From assembly GCA_050015455.1 (NCBI GenBank), contig JBEKBJ010000011.1:1-64000 (forward strand): a stretch of DNA of 64,000 bases. Direction: 5' to 3'. Each line of letters begins with the position of its first letter. Position 1 is the first letter of the stretch. A model generated the notes under the pieces. It saw nothing but the letters and a program-made list of their open reading frames with translations. It did not search any database and was not told the origin of the DNA. The translations under genes and the position numbers were made by a program. Positions 42,461 through 50,971 of this stretch are shown piece by piece. This stretch comes from JAGDMS01 sp050015455 (lineage in GTDB: Bacteria; Desulfobacterota; Binatia; HRBIN30).

Positions 42461-42794
42461 GAGAGGCGCTTCGTTGGGGCATGAGATGTCTGCGAACCGT
42501 CTTTGCGCTGGCGGGGGTGCGGGGCTGTTCAACAACGACTTCAGCGCTTGCAGCGTGAGGCTCGGATCACCGCGCGGCGGGATGGAAACCGGGGGAAACC
42601 CTGGCCGGCCCGCCTCTGGCTCGCCTGCGTCCTGCAAGCGTCGGTGTTCAACCTGCACGCTTTCCCTTGACGGGTCGGGCGGAGTGACGGTCCATTGAGC
42701 CGCTGTTGACAATTAACAAGCAGGGTTGCAAGAGTGGCCCGTCAAAGCTGTCCTTGGGCCTGAAGCGTTCGACGCCTGGGGGAAGGGGGAAAAG
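42461..42794. other. Intergenic stretch; no gene supported
   Basis: This 334-base region precedes the beta-helix gene. A Gly/Ser/Cys-rich 74-residue frame at 42474-42698 lacks motifs and is not supported. TTGACA at 42706-42711 could be a -35 box, but no good -10 lies at the right distance. A purine run AAGGGGGAAAAG serves as ribosome site for the next gene. Confidence 0.5.
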
Positions 42795-44447
42795 ATGGGA
42801 ACACGCGTTCCTCGCGTCTTTCGAGCCACCCTTTCTGTTGTGGTTGCGCTGGTGCTTTTGGCCTCATTCTCGCGGGGAGCCTTGGCCGGCGGAGTGGTCG
42901 GGACCGGGACCCCAGACAGTTGCACGGAGGTGGCATTGAACAATGCGTTGGTTGGTGGCGGGAGCGTCACGTTCAACTGCGGCACCAGCCCGGTCACCAT
43001 CACCGTCACCAGAACCATCGAGATCATTAGCGCCGACACCACCATTGACGGCGGGGGTCTGATCACGATCAGCGGCGGGAACAGCGTGGTCGTCTTCGTG
43101 AAAGATAGCGTCAACTTCACGGTCCAGAACCTGACCATCGCCAACGGCTATAGCTCGGGCAGCTTCGGCGGCGGCGGCATCGTCAGCTACAACAGCGGCA
43201 CGCTCACGGTCACCAACAGCACCTTCTCCGGCAATAGCTCGGCGGGCATCGACGACGGCGGCGGCATCGCCAGCTACGGCAACGGCCCGCTGACGGTCAC
43301 CAACAGCACCTTCTCCGGCAATACAGCGGGAGGCAGGGGCGGCGGCATCTTCAACACCTCGGGCACGCTGACGGTCACCAACAGCACCTTCTCCAGCAAC
43401 AGCGCGACCGGCGGCGGCGGCATCTTCAACGTCACCAGCGGCCCGCTGACGGTTACCAACAGCACCTTCTCCAGCAATGAGGGCGGTGGCATCTACAACA
43501 GCGGCACGCTGACGGTCACCAACTGCACCTTCTCCGGCAATAGCGCGTCCCAGGGCGGTGGCATCTACAACAGCGAAGGCGCCGCGACGGTCACCAACAC
43601 TATCGTCGCCAATAGCACCTCGGGTGGCAATTGCTTCGGCACCATCACTGATAGCGGCCACAACATCGACGACGGCACGACCTGTGGCTTCAGCACGGCG
43701 AATGGTTCGTTGAGCAGTACCAATCCACAGCTCGATCCGGCGGGACTCAAGGACAACGGTGGGCCGACGCAAACCATCGCGCTCGAAGCGGGCAGCCCGG
43801 CGGTCAACGCCGGCAATGAGTCCGTCTGCGCGGCACCGCCGGTGAACAACCTCGACCAGCGCGGCTACCCTCGACCGGGTATGGGCGCGACGAGCTGCTC
43901 TATCGGTGCATACGAATACAACTTGCCCGGAGCTTGCTGTCAGTGTCCGACAAGCTGTGCGGCCCCGATCAACGGTTCGTGCGCTGCGTGCACTGTGGTG
44001 TTCGGCGCGGTCTGTGAGAGCGGACAGCTCTGCGTTGAGCATACTGCCACGCCAACCCCGACGATTACCCTGACGCCGACCGTGACCCCGGTCCCGAGGA
44101 ACACCCCGACCCCAACCAACACGCCTGGCAGCAATGATTGCTGTCAGTGCGCGACTTTTTGCGGGGCTCCAGTCGTCGGCACGTGCGGCGGGTGCGCCGT
44201 GGTGCTTGGGGCATCCTGCACAGGCGGGTCGCTGTGCGTCCCTCGCACGCCGACGCCGACCCCGATCGCGTGCGTTGGAGATTGCAACGGCAATGGTGTG
44301 GTGACCATCGACGAGATCCTCACGATAGTGAACATCGCCTTGGGCAACGCCGACGCGACGGCGTGCCCGAACGGCATACCGAGCGGCGCGCAGGTTGACG
44401 TTGCACTGATCCTCACGGCGGTGAACAACGCACTGAACGGGTGCTAG
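42795..44447 (+). CDS. Secreted right-handed beta-helix protein with Thr/Pro linker and dockerin-like tail
   Basis: The 550-residue protein has a signal peptide (RATLSVVVALVLLASFSRGALA). About 40-370 is a right-handed parallel beta-helix of polymorphic outer-membrane/choice-of-anchor-Q type, with repeats of GTLTVTNSTFSGN and GGGI(F/Y)N, ending in NLDQRGYPRPGMGATSCSIGAYEY. A Cys-rich segment and a Thr/Pro linker (TPTPTITLTPTVTP) follow, then another Cys-rich piece. The last ~60 residues, VGDCNGNGVVTIDEILTIVNIALG and VDVALILTAVNNALNGC, form a dockerin-like tandem Ca-binding module. Probably surface or secreted adhesion/structural; as cargo at attR, its fitness role is unknown. Confidence 0.85.
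   Translation: MGTRVPRVFRATLSVVVALVLLASFSRGALAGGVVGTGTPDSCTEVALNNALVGGGSVTFNCGTSPVTITVTRTIEIISADTTIDGGGLITISGGNSVVVFVKDSVNFTVQNLTIANGYSSGSFGGGGIVSYNSGTLTVTNSTFSGNSSAGIDDGGGIASYGNGPLTVTNSTFSGNTAGGRGGGIFNTSGTLTVTNSTFSSNSATGGGGIFNVTSGPLTVTNSTFSSNEGGGIYNSGTLTVTNCTFSGNSASQGGGIYNSEGAATVTNTIVANSTSGGNCFGTITDSGHNIDDGTTCGFSTANGSLSSTNPQLDPAGLKDNGGPTQTIALEAGSPAVNAGNESVCAAPPVNNLDQRGYPRPGMGATSCSIGAYEYNLPGACCQCPTSCAAPINGSCAACTVVFGAVCESGQLCVEHTATPTPTITLTPTVTPVPRNTPTPTNTPGSNDCCQCATFCGAPVVGTCGGCAVVLGASCTGGSLCVPRTPTPTPIACVGDCNGNGVVTIDEILTIVNIALGNADATACPNGIPSGAQVDVALILTAVNNALNGC
43203..43545 (+). repeat. Imperfect tandem repeat in the beta-helix gene
   Basis: Five copies of a ~30-base unit (ACGGTCACCAACAGCACCTT core) occur at about 43206, 43294, 43371, 43449 and 43511 with variable spacers. 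They encode the TVTNSTFSxN beta-helix turns; this is protein-coding repetition, not a CRISPR. Confidence 0.75.
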
Positions 44448-44758
44448 TGCCGTAGCGTCATCCTTTGAGCGCCGAATGGCGGGACCCGACCCTGAGGCGG
44501 TTACACTAGTGCGTTTCCCGAGAAAGAGTCACCGCTCAGGACCCAGCGCCTAAGGGTTCTCGGGCACCGGGTGCGCGCGGGCTGGAGCACTTTACCGGAC
44601 GATTCCGTGGGGCCGCACGAACGACCTGAAACTGACAGCCACGTTGACAGCCACCGGAGCAACACGGCAGCGGACGTAGCGGAAGGGTTGGCACAACCGA
44701 CGTTGAGTTTCCAACGACATATCACGCCGCGATACATCACGGACGGTGGCGAACCGAA
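44448..44758. other. Right end of the integrative element, non-coding
   Basis: No gene is supported in these 311 bases. They contain the right paired repeats at 44632-44657, and attR follows directly. Short frames here lack motifs. Confidence 0.5.
44632..44657 (+). repeat. Right paired TGACAGCCA repeats (possible integrase arm sites)
   Basis: CTGACAGCCA (44632-44641) and TTGACAGCCA (44644-44653) reproduce the left-end arrangement at 34438-34463 in the same orientation, 106 bases inside attR. Confidence 0.5.
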
Positions 44759-44800
44759 CTCACATGCAGGAGGTCCGTGGTTCGAGTCCACGTGCGACCA
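44759..44800 (+). repeat. attR: 42-bp copy of the tRNA-Val 3' end
   Basis: Exact copy of 34347-34388, lacking the tRNA 5' half, so it is not a functional tRNA gene. It marks the right border of the element; the metallophosphatase gene begins 53 bases later. Confidence 0.9.
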
Positions 44801-44853
44801 TTCCTCATAATCCAAGGAGGCGGCGAGAGGCATCTTGTTTCGCGGGTCGGGCA

Positions 44854-46284
44854 ATGGCCGAAGGCGCGGTGACCACGACGGAGACGGCGTACAATTACCT
44901 GGTCGTCAGCGACTTGCACCTGCGCGGCGGGTTCAACAATCCCACCCAGGGCCTCTATCACTTTGACGAAGAGTTCGCCGACTTCCTGCGCTATTATCGC
45001 CTCAACCGTCCCTCGCCCCGCCCCTGGCGCCTGATAATAGGTGGGGACTTCATCGAGTTCCTCTACATAACCGATCTGCCGAACAGCGAGGATCCGCTAT
45101 TGCGCGGCGCTAAGTTCCAAGAGAGTGAGTATCGCTACGGCCTCGGGACGGAAGCGGAGAAGTCGCGCTGGAAACTCGACCGCATTCTGCGCAGCAGCCA
45201 TCCGCAACTGCTGCTGGCACTCGCGCGCTTCGTGGCGGAAGGCAACGAAGTCATCGTCCTGCGGGGAAATCACGACATCGAGATGTTCTGGCCGGAGGTG
45301 CAGGCGCACTTTCGGCGCCTGATTGCTGAGCATCACCCGGTCGACATCGGCTATATGGCGATGAAGGACCTCGTGGCCATGCGCGTCCAGTTCCCGCAGT
45401 GGTTCTGGTACACGTCGAGATTGCTCTACGTCGAGCACGGGTGCCAGTACGATCCGTTCTGCTCCACCGAGCACATGCTCAACCCGGTCGTCCCCACGTG
45501 CCCGACGCGTATTCAGCAGTCGATCGCGGAGTTGTCGGTCCGCTACTTCACCAATCAGATGAAGATGATCAACGCCATGGCGGCCGAGAACATCATGTCG
45601 GTCAGCGAGTACATCGGCTGGGTGATGCGCAGCAATCTGGCGATGCTGCCGCGCATCGCGCGGCTCTATGCTGGCATGGTGCGGCGCATCTTGGCCGAGA
45701 GCGGGCGGCCGGCCGCGGAGGCCGAGCAGGTTGTGCGCGAGGAGCACCGGCGGCGAGTAGCTGCTCTGGACGATCATTTCGGATGGCCGCCGGGCACAGC
45801 CGCAAAGGCCGATGCCCTGCATGCCGACCCGGTGATGCGGCACGCGCTTGCCACGGCCCGTTTTCTGGCGCTCGACCTGATCGGCATGGGCGTGGTGCTG
45901 GCGCTCACCACTGCCGTGCTGCTGGTCGGGCATCCGGTGCGTGCCGGAGTCCCCGTCGTCCTCGGGACGCTGGCGCTGCTCGGCCTGGTACTGTACGTTG
46001 GCATGCTGCGGATGCGGCGCATCACCGAGGCGGCGCAACTGCGGCACACCGCGGAGCAGTTGGCCAACCTGCTGCACGTGCAGCACGTCGTCTTCGGCCA
46101 CTCGCACGCCGCTGGCACCTGGCCGCTGTCCAATGGCCGTACCTATGTCAACGTCGGCACTTGGGTCCCTGTCGGGGATGCCGGCTGCTTCGTCTACTTC
46201 GCCATCGAGGGCGACGAGCGTCGCGGGCGCCTGTGGCGATGGAACAAGCAGCGGCGTGAGCCGGAAGAGTTTGGATCCGGATAG
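44854..46284 (+). CDS. Calcineurin-like metallophosphatase with a C-terminal membrane hairpin
   Basis: The 476-residue protein has the full metallophosphoesterase set: SDLHL, GGDFIEFL, LRGNHDIE, a His in VEHGCQYDPF, and GHSH near the C-terminus. Between the fourth and last motif a pair of hydrophobic helices (FLALDLIGMGVVLALTTAVLL and VVLGTLALLGLVLYVGML) is inserted, so the enzyme is membrane-tethered with its catalytic half in one compartment. The open frame extends upstream through attR, but those residues are only a translated tRNA remnant; ATG 44854 is the true start. It is the first chromosomal gene after the element. Confidence 0.85.
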   Translation: MAEGAVTTTETAYNYLVVSDLHLRGGFNNPTQGLYHFDEEFADFLRYYRLNRPSPRPWRLIIGGDFIEFLYITDLPNSEDPLLRGAKFQESEYRYGLGTEAEKSRWKLDRILRSSHPQLLLALARFVAEGNEVIVLRGNHDIEMFWPEVQAHFRRLIAEHHPVDIGYMAMKDLVAMRVQFPQWFWYTSRLLYVEHGCQYDPFCSTEHMLNPVVPTCPTRIQQSIAELSVRYFTNQMKMINAMAAENIMSVSEYIGWVMRSNLAMLPRIARLYAGMVRRILAESGRPAAEAEQVVREEHRRRVAALDDHFGWPPGTAAKADALHADPVMRHALATARFLALDLIGMGVVLALTTAVLLVGHPVRAGVPVVLGTLALLGLVLYVGMLRMRRITEAAQLRHTAEQLANLLHVQHVVFGHSHAAGTWPLSNGRTYVNVGTWVPVGDAGCFVYFAIEGDERRGRLWRWNKQRREPEEFGSG

Positions 46285-46291
46285 GCGCGGC

Positions 46292-46789
46292 TCAGCCGTT
46301 CTTGATCGAGCCGGCCAAGCGCTGTTCCAGCTCGTGATTGAGCTGCTGCAGGCGTTGGATGCGGGCCTCCAACTCGCGCACGCGCTCGTGCAGTCGATGC
46401 AGTTGCATCCGCTTGTCCAGGCCGGTGCGGATGATGGTGAGCAGGTCGTCATTGTCCCATGGCTTCTCCATGTAATGGAAGATGCCGACTTCGTTTATGG
46501 CGCGGATGGCGTTCTCCTTGTCAGCGTAGCCGGTGAGGAGTATAAGCGCGCTTTCCGGATACAGACCGCGGATCTCGAGCAGTAGGCGGATTCCGTCGAT
46601 CTCGGGCATGAGGAAATCGGAAATCACCAGGTCGAGTGTATTGATCTTGGCGAGGTTGATGGCCCGCTGCGGCGAGGTTTCGGCGAGCACTTTATGCGGC
46701 GTCTCCAGCTCCAACAGTGTCGTGACGCTTTGCACCACCGCCGCTTCGTCGTCCACGACTAGAATCGTTGCCGGCGCGTTCTCTCCCAT
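46292..46789 (-). CDS. Response regulator with C-terminal coiled coil
   Basis: A 165-residue protein with a receiver domain (about 7-125): acidic DDE near the start, phospho-acceptor Asp in LDLVISDFLMP, and Lys in EKPWDNDD. The rest is a heptad coiled coil (LHRLHERVRELEARIQRLQQLNHELEQRL) in place of an output DNA-binding domain. ATG 46789 has GGAGGGCACGGTG upstream; a far longer frame that continues upstream is only antisense to the HAD gene. It is likely phosphorylated by a nearby kinase, perhaps the one at 47553, but that is inference. Confidence 0.88.
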   Translation of the reverse strand: MGENAPATILVVDDEAAVVQSVTTLLELETPHKVLAETSPQRAINLAKINTLDLVISDFLMPEIDGIRLLLEIRGLYPESALILLTGYADKENAIRAINEVGIFHYMEKPWDNDDLLTIIRTGLDKRMQLHRLHERVRELEARIQRLQQLNHELEQRLAGSIKNG

Positions 46790-46840
46790 CACCGTGCCCT
46801 CCCTGGTTAGCCGCGCTGGTTCCGGGGTGTCAAGGGGCTG

Positions 46841-47548
46841 ATGGCGGCTATGCCCACGCGCGCGGTCCTGTTCGACTTCGACGGGGTCCTCGCGGGCACC
46901 GAACCACTCCATTGCGCCGCGTTCGCGGCGGTAGCCAGCACCGCCAGCCTGCCCTTCTCGCGCCAGGACTATTACGATCGCTTTCTCGGACTTCCCGACC
47001 GCGCCTGTCTGGCGGCGCTGCACGCCGCCGCGGGCCGGCCCTGGAGCGAGCGCGAACTGGACGCGCTGCTGGCCCGCAAACGGGCCGAGTTCGCCCGGCT
47101 CGCGCAGGATGCGGCTCTCTATGGCGGTGTGGCCGCGACCTTGCGACGGTTGCATGCCGTCTTCATCCTCGCGGTGGCTTCGGGCGCGTGGCGAGACGAG
47201 ATCGAGCCGATTCTGGTTCGTGCGCAGGTGCGCTCGCTGTTCGCCGCCATAATCGGCGCCGAGGACGTGCGGGCGGGCAAGCCGGCGCCGGACCCGTTTC
47301 TCCGCGCGCTGGAGGCGATCAACCGCCGCCATGGAACCCATCTGCGGCCGGCCGATTGCGTCGTCGTGGAAGACGCCCCCCTGGGCATCGCCGCGGCGCG
47401 CGCCGCCGGCATGGCCTGCATTGCCGTAACCACCCATCGTGACCGGACCGCACTGGCGGGCGCCGACGCCTTCGTCGCCGACCTCAACCAGCTGCAGCCC
47501 GAGGATTTGATGGGACAGGAGGGCTCCGCTCACGGCTCCCGCGACTGA
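46841..47548 (+). CDS. HAD-superfamily hydrolase (beta-phosphoglucomutase/phosphatase type)
   Basis: The 235-residue protein carries the HAD motifs: nucleophile in VLFDFDGVLAGTEPLH, Ser/Thr motif in LAVASGAW, Lys in VRAGKPAPDPF and acidic motif in VVVEDAPLGIAAARAAG. This is the beta-phosphoglucomutase-like group, which dephosphorylates or isomerises sugar phosphates. It is divergent from the response regulator, with the GAF-kinase gene only four bases downstream. Confidence 0.9.
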   Translation: MAAMPTRAVLFDFDGVLAGTEPLHCAAFAAVASTASLPFSRQDYYDRFLGLPDRACLAALHAAAGRPWSERELDALLARKRAEFARLAQDAALYGGVAATLRRLHAVFILAVASGAWRDEIEPILVRAQVRSLFAAIIGAEDVRAGKPAPDPFLRALEAINRRHGTHLRPADCVVVEDAPLGIAAARAAGMACIAVTTHRDRTALAGADAFVADLNQLQPEDLMGQEGSAHGSRD

Positions 47549-47552
47549 TTCC

Positions 47553-48926
47553 GTGCGTGCACGTTCCGACCCCCTCTCCGTGTTGGTTGAGACCGGGGCG
47601 GCATTGTGCGGCACCTTGCATCTGCGTGAGCTGCTGGCGGTGATGATGGAACGCGTACGCGAGGTGCTCCAGGCGGAAGCCTGTTCGGTCATGCTGCTGG
47701 ACGACGCCGGCCAGACGCTACGCTGGGAGGTGGCGCTCGGCGAAGGTGCCGGCAAGCTGCAGACCTTGTCGGTCCCCCTCGGCAGCGGGATCAGCGGGCG
47801 CGTGGCGGCGACCGGAAGCGCCATTCGCATCGAGGACGCGCAGAACGATCCGCGCTGGCAGGGGCAGCGCTTCGATGCCGCCACCGGCTTCACCACGCGG
47901 TCGATCATGTGCGTCCCGATTCAGACGCACGGGCGCATCATCGGTGTGGTGCAGGTGCTCAATCGCCGCGGCGGCCCCTTCTGCGAAGATGATCAACGGC
48001 TGCTCGAGGCCCTCGCCGGCATGGGCGGGGTGGCCATCGAGAACGCTCGCTTGTACGAAAACCTCGAGGAAAAGGTGCAAGAACGCACGGCGGAGCTGTC
48101 GCGCACCCTCACCGAGTTACGCGACGCGCAGACGCAACTGGTGCAGTCGGAAAAGATGGCGGCGCTCGGCAACCTGGTGGCCGGGGTGGCGCACGAGATC
48201 AACACGCCACTGGGCGCCGTCTCGAGCAATACCGATCTGGTCAGCCGCGCGCTGACGAAGGCGAAAGACGCATTGACCGATCCGAACCAGATCGAACGGA
48301 CACGCAGCTTCCTCGAGAAGGCAACCGCGATGGCAGAAGTCAGCCAGGAAGCTTGCCGCCGCATCGCCGAGATCGTGCGCAGCTTGCGCAACTTCTCCCG
48401 CCTGGACGAAGCCGAGCACAAGCCGGCTGATCTGCATGAAGGCCTTGATTCCACGCTGACGCTGATTACGCACCTCACGAAGAACCGGATCACGGTCCGG
48501 CGCGAATATGGGCAGCTCTCGCAGGTCCCCTGTCATGCCAATCAGCTCAACCAGGTGTTCCTCAACATCCTGATCAACGCGGCTCAGGCCATCGCCGGCG
48601 AAGGCGAGATTACGATTCGGACGCGCCAGGAGGCGGCCGCCGGACCGGGCTCCACCCCTGCGGCGGTGGTCGAGATCTCGGATAGCGGCTGCGGTATCGC
48701 ACCCGAAAACCTGCAGAAGATCTTCGATCCGGGTTTCACCACCAAAGGGGTCGGAGTCGGGACTGGTTTGGGCCTGGCAATCTGCTACCGCATCGTCGCC
48801 AACCACCGGGGAAGGATCGAGGTCGAGAGCGTCCGCGGCCAGGGCACCATCTTTCGCATCGTGCTGCCAATTAGTGCTACAAGGGCGGTCGAAAACGAGA
48901 GGGTGCGGGGTCAGTCGCAGGGATGA
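47553..48926 (+). CDS. GAF-domain sensor histidine kinase
   Basis: The 457-residue cytoplasmic kinase begins with a GAF domain (about 10-165; LRELLAVMMERVREVLQAEACSVMLLDDAG and PIQTHGRIIGVVQVLNRRGGPF). A coiled-coil linker leads to the HisKA segment, with the phospho-His in VAGVAHEINTPLGAV, and the ATPase domain (NQVFLNILINAAQAI, DSGCGIAPENLQKIFDPGFTTK, GTGLGLAICYRIV). It should sense a small ligand or redox state through GAF and pass phosphate to a response regulator, perhaps the receiver protein at 46292. No transmembrane segment is visible. Confidence 0.9.
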   Translation: MRARSDPLSVLVETGAALCGTLHLRELLAVMMERVREVLQAEACSVMLLDDAGQTLRWEVALGEGAGKLQTLSVPLGSGISGRVAATGSAIRIEDAQNDPRWQGQRFDAATGFTTRSIMCVPIQTHGRIIGVVQVLNRRGGPFCEDDQRLLEALAGMGGVAIENARLYENLEEKVQERTAELSRTLTELRDAQTQLVQSEKMAALGNLVAGVAHEINTPLGAVSSNTDLVSRALTKAKDALTDPNQIERTRSFLEKATAMAEVSQEACRRIAEIVRSLRNFSRLDEAEHKPADLHEGLDSTLTLITHLTKNRITVRREYGQLSQVPCHANQLNQVFLNILINAAQAIAGEGEITIRTRQEAAAGPGSTPAAVVEISDSGCGIAPENLQKIFDPGFTTKGVGVGTGLGLAICYRIVANHRGRIEVESVRGQGTIFRIVLPISATRAVENERVRGQSQG

Positions 48927-49007
48927 GCCGGGATATCTCGGCCGGTTGTTGAGACATGCATTGTTGATTTCCAGCACTCACTGTTATTCAAGAAAAGGGG
49001 TTGTGCG

Positions 49008-49778
49008 ATGAAGCTTAGATTGGGGCGCCCGACGGCGCTGGCAACGATCGGAATGATGATGCTTGCGGTGGGCGCGCAAGCACAAGACAGCGCCGCTCGC
49101 GACCTGGTGCAGAAGGTGCGCGACGCGGCCCCGAAGGTGCCGCTGCTCGCCAAGATGATTCTCACCTCCGACCGCGGTTGGGAGCGCGATCTCGAACTGA
49201 GCCACAAACACCTCAGTGACGGCACCGAAGCCAGCTACATGGAGGTGACGGCGCCGATGGACCTCAAGGACACGCGCTTCCTGGTCTTCGATCACCCCGT
49301 CGGGCGCGACGAGCAGTTCATCTATGTGCCGGCCGCCAAACGGGCCATTCAGGTGGGAGCACAGACACGCAAGCAGGAGTTCCTCGGCTCCGAGTTCGCT
49401 ATCGGCGACCTGGTACAGCCCGACGTGGATGCGTTCACGTATAGCTTCGTGGGCGAGGAAGACATCGACGGCCGTCATTGCAAGCTCGTCGAAGCGGTGC
49501 CGAAGACCCCTGGCGACGAGCTCTATGGCAAGACCGTGTTCGCCATCGATCCCACCGCGCTGGTCGTGGTGCGCAGCCAGTTCTTCGACGACAAGGGCCA
49601 GTTACTGAAGGTCTGGACCGTCGAGAAGCTCGAGCAGCGAGACGGGCGGTGGACGCCGCTGCAGCAACAGATGAACAACGTCCAGGAGCACCACTGGTCG
49701 CGCATCTCGCTCACCGACGTGAAGTACAACGCGCAGCTCCCGGCCGAGGTCTTCAACAGGTCGTATCTGACCCGCTGA
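49008..49778 (+). CDS. Outer membrane lipoprotein-sorting (LolA-like) protein
   Basis: The 256-residue protein has a cleavable signal (TALATIGMMMLAVGAQAQ) and the outer-membrane lipoprotein-sorting family pattern: EVTAPMDLKDTRFLVFDHP, YVPAAKRAIQVGAQTRKQEFLGSEF and YGKTVFAIDPTALVVVRSQFFD. LolA-like proteins carry hydrophobic or lipid cargo in the periplasm. It lies 52 bases upstream of the ABC permease in the same orientation, so it may partner that transporter. Confidence 0.85.
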   Translation: MKLRLGRPTALATIGMMMLAVGAQAQDSAARDLVQKVRDAAPKVPLLAKMILTSDRGWERDLELSHKHLSDGTEASYMEVTAPMDLKDTRFLVFDHPVGRDEQFIYVPAAKRAIQVGAQTRKQEFLGSEFAIGDLVQPDVDAFTYSFVGEEDIDGRHCKLVEAVPKTPGDELYGKTVFAIDPTALVVVRSQFFDDKGQLLKVWTVEKLEQRDGRWTPLQQQMNNVQEHHWSRISLTDVKYNAQLPAEVFNRSYLTR

Positions 49779-49830
49779 GCGTGCCGGCGCAAGCGATGCC
49801 ATCACCGCTGTGCCGCGGAGGAAGGCGACC

Positions 49831-50952
49831 ATGAAAGCACTCGGAGCGATGATTCGAAAAGAGTTCCTACATGTGAGCCGCGACCCGCAACTGGTGGGCT
49901 TGATCCTGGGGCTGCCGGTGTTGCTGCTCATCCTCTTCGGCTACGCGTTGCGCTTGAAGGTCGATCACATGATGGTCGCGGTCCTGGACGCGGACAAGAC
50001 GTTCTTCAGCGTAACCGTAAAGGACCGGTTGCAGAAAGACGGCCAGTTCTACATCGTCGAGGTCGACTCCGAACAGACCATTCGGGACTGGCTGCAAACC
50101 GGCAAGGCGCGTTTGGGCTTGGTCATCCCGAAGGGTTTCACCGAGCGGCTGAGCCACAGTGAGCAAACGGATTTCTCGCTCTTCGTTGATGGCACCATGC
50201 CGACGCTGGCGCAGGCCGGCATGTACGGCGCGCGTGTCCTCACCAGCGACGAGGCGATGGAGGAGCTGACCCTCAGCGATCCCGACCACCCCGAGCCGCC
50301 GCCACGCAAGCCTCCCATCAGGCTCAAGCAAGTCATCATGTTCAATCCCGAGCTCCGCGACTCCGATTTCTTTCTGCCGGGCACGATCGGGTTCGTCATC
50401 ATGCTGGTCGTGCTGACGCTGTCTGCCGGCCTGGTGCGCGAGGAGGAGCAGGGGACGATCGAGCAGCTCCGGGTGACGCCGATTTCGCGCTTCTCGCTGA
50501 TTGCCGGCAAGATGATTCCGTACGGCCTCATCGCGGCGGTGGATTTCGTTGTGGTGACGGTGCTCGCCAGGTTCGTTTTTGCATTGCCCCTGCGCGGGCC
50601 GCTGCTCCCGATGGCAGGACTGGCGGCGCTGTTCATTCTCGCCTTGCTCGCCTTGGGCGCGCTGATTTCGACACTATCTAAGACGCAGCTGCAAGCCAAC
50701 ATCATCGCGGTGTTCGTCCAAGCGCCGTCCGTACTGATGTCCGGCTTCGTGTTCCCCATCGAAGCCATACCGCGTTGGCTGCAACCGGTGGCCTGGAGCC
50801 TGCCGATGACGTACTTCGTGGAGGCCATGCGCGGGCTCACGTTGAAGGGCACCCCGGTGGCAGATCTCGCATGGGATTTCATCGCGCTGGGAGTATTCAT
50901 GGTTGGGTTTACCACGCTGAGCCTGGCACGCTTCCGCAAGCAGCTTGCCTAG
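49831..50952 (+). CDS. ABC-2 type transporter permease
   Basis: The 373-residue protein has an N-terminal helix in VGLILGLPVLLLILFGYAL, a large extracytoplasmic domain (about 50-180) and a five-helix C-terminal bundle (GTIGFVIMLVVLTLSAGLV, LARFVFALPLRGPLLPMAGLAALFILALLALGALISTL, FIALGVFMVGFTTLSLA), with the conserved EEEQGTIEQLRVTPISR loop. ABC-2 exporters of this DrrB/YhhJ type move lipids, drugs or polysaccharides. ATG 49831 has GGAGGAAGG upstream. Its ATPase is two genes away, after a cNMP-binding gene. Confidence 0.88.
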   Translation: MKALGAMIRKEFLHVSRDPQLVGLILGLPVLLLILFGYALRLKVDHMMVAVLDADKTFFSVTVKDRLQKDGQFYIVEVDSEQTIRDWLQTGKARLGLVIPKGFTERLSHSEQTDFSLFVDGTMPTLAQAGMYGARVLTSDEAMEELTLSDPDHPEPPPRKPPIRLKQVIMFNPELRDSDFFLPGTIGFVIMLVVLTLSAGLVREEEQGTIEQLRVTPISRFSLIAGKMIPYGLIAAVDFVVVTVLARFVFALPLRGPLLPMAGLAALFILALLALGALISTLSKTQLQANIIAVFVQAPSVLMSGFVFPIEAIPRWLQPVAWSLPMTYFVEAMRGLTLKGTPVADLAWDFIALGVFMVGFTTLSLARFRKQLA

Positions 50953-50971
50953 TGCGCAAGACGAGGGGGCA

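Larger units (their letters stand above)
34389..44800. mobile_element. Integrative element inserted in tRNA-Val
   Basis: A 10.4-kb element between 42-bp repeats. It carries a tyrosine recombinase next to attL, an excisionase-like HTH protein, a primase-helicase, and small accessory genes, then a cargo half including an acetylglutamate kinase and a secreted beta-helix protein. Paired TTGACAGCCA repeats lie just inside both ends (34438-34459 and 44632-44653). No conjugation or capsid genes are visible, so it may be a satellite or mobilisable island. Confidence 0.85.

Noticed and set aside
42474..42698. 74-residue Gly/Ser/Cys-rich frame
   Set aside because: No motif, poor composition and no clear ribosome site.
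43203..43545. Repeat spacing resembling a CRISPR array
   Set aside because: Repeats are imperfect, in frame and encode a beta-helix; no cas genes are nearby.
44759..44800. Second tRNA-Val gene
   Set aside because: It has only the 3' 42 bases; the D-arm and 5' acceptor strand are missing.
34389..44800. Defence or toxin-antitoxin system in the element
   Set aside because: I looked for nuclease, methylase, toxin or antitoxin motifs and saw none; the small HTH protein is excisionase-like.
44746..44853. Metallophosphatase start upstream, reading through attR
   Set aside because: The added residues (EVRGSSPRAT type) are a translated tRNA remnant; the domain starts at 44854.
46790..47908. Long upstream extension of the response regulator frame to 538 residues
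   Set aside because: It is antisense to the HAD hydrolase and GAF-kinase genes, is Arg/Ser-rich, and the receiver with its own ribosome site starts at 46789.
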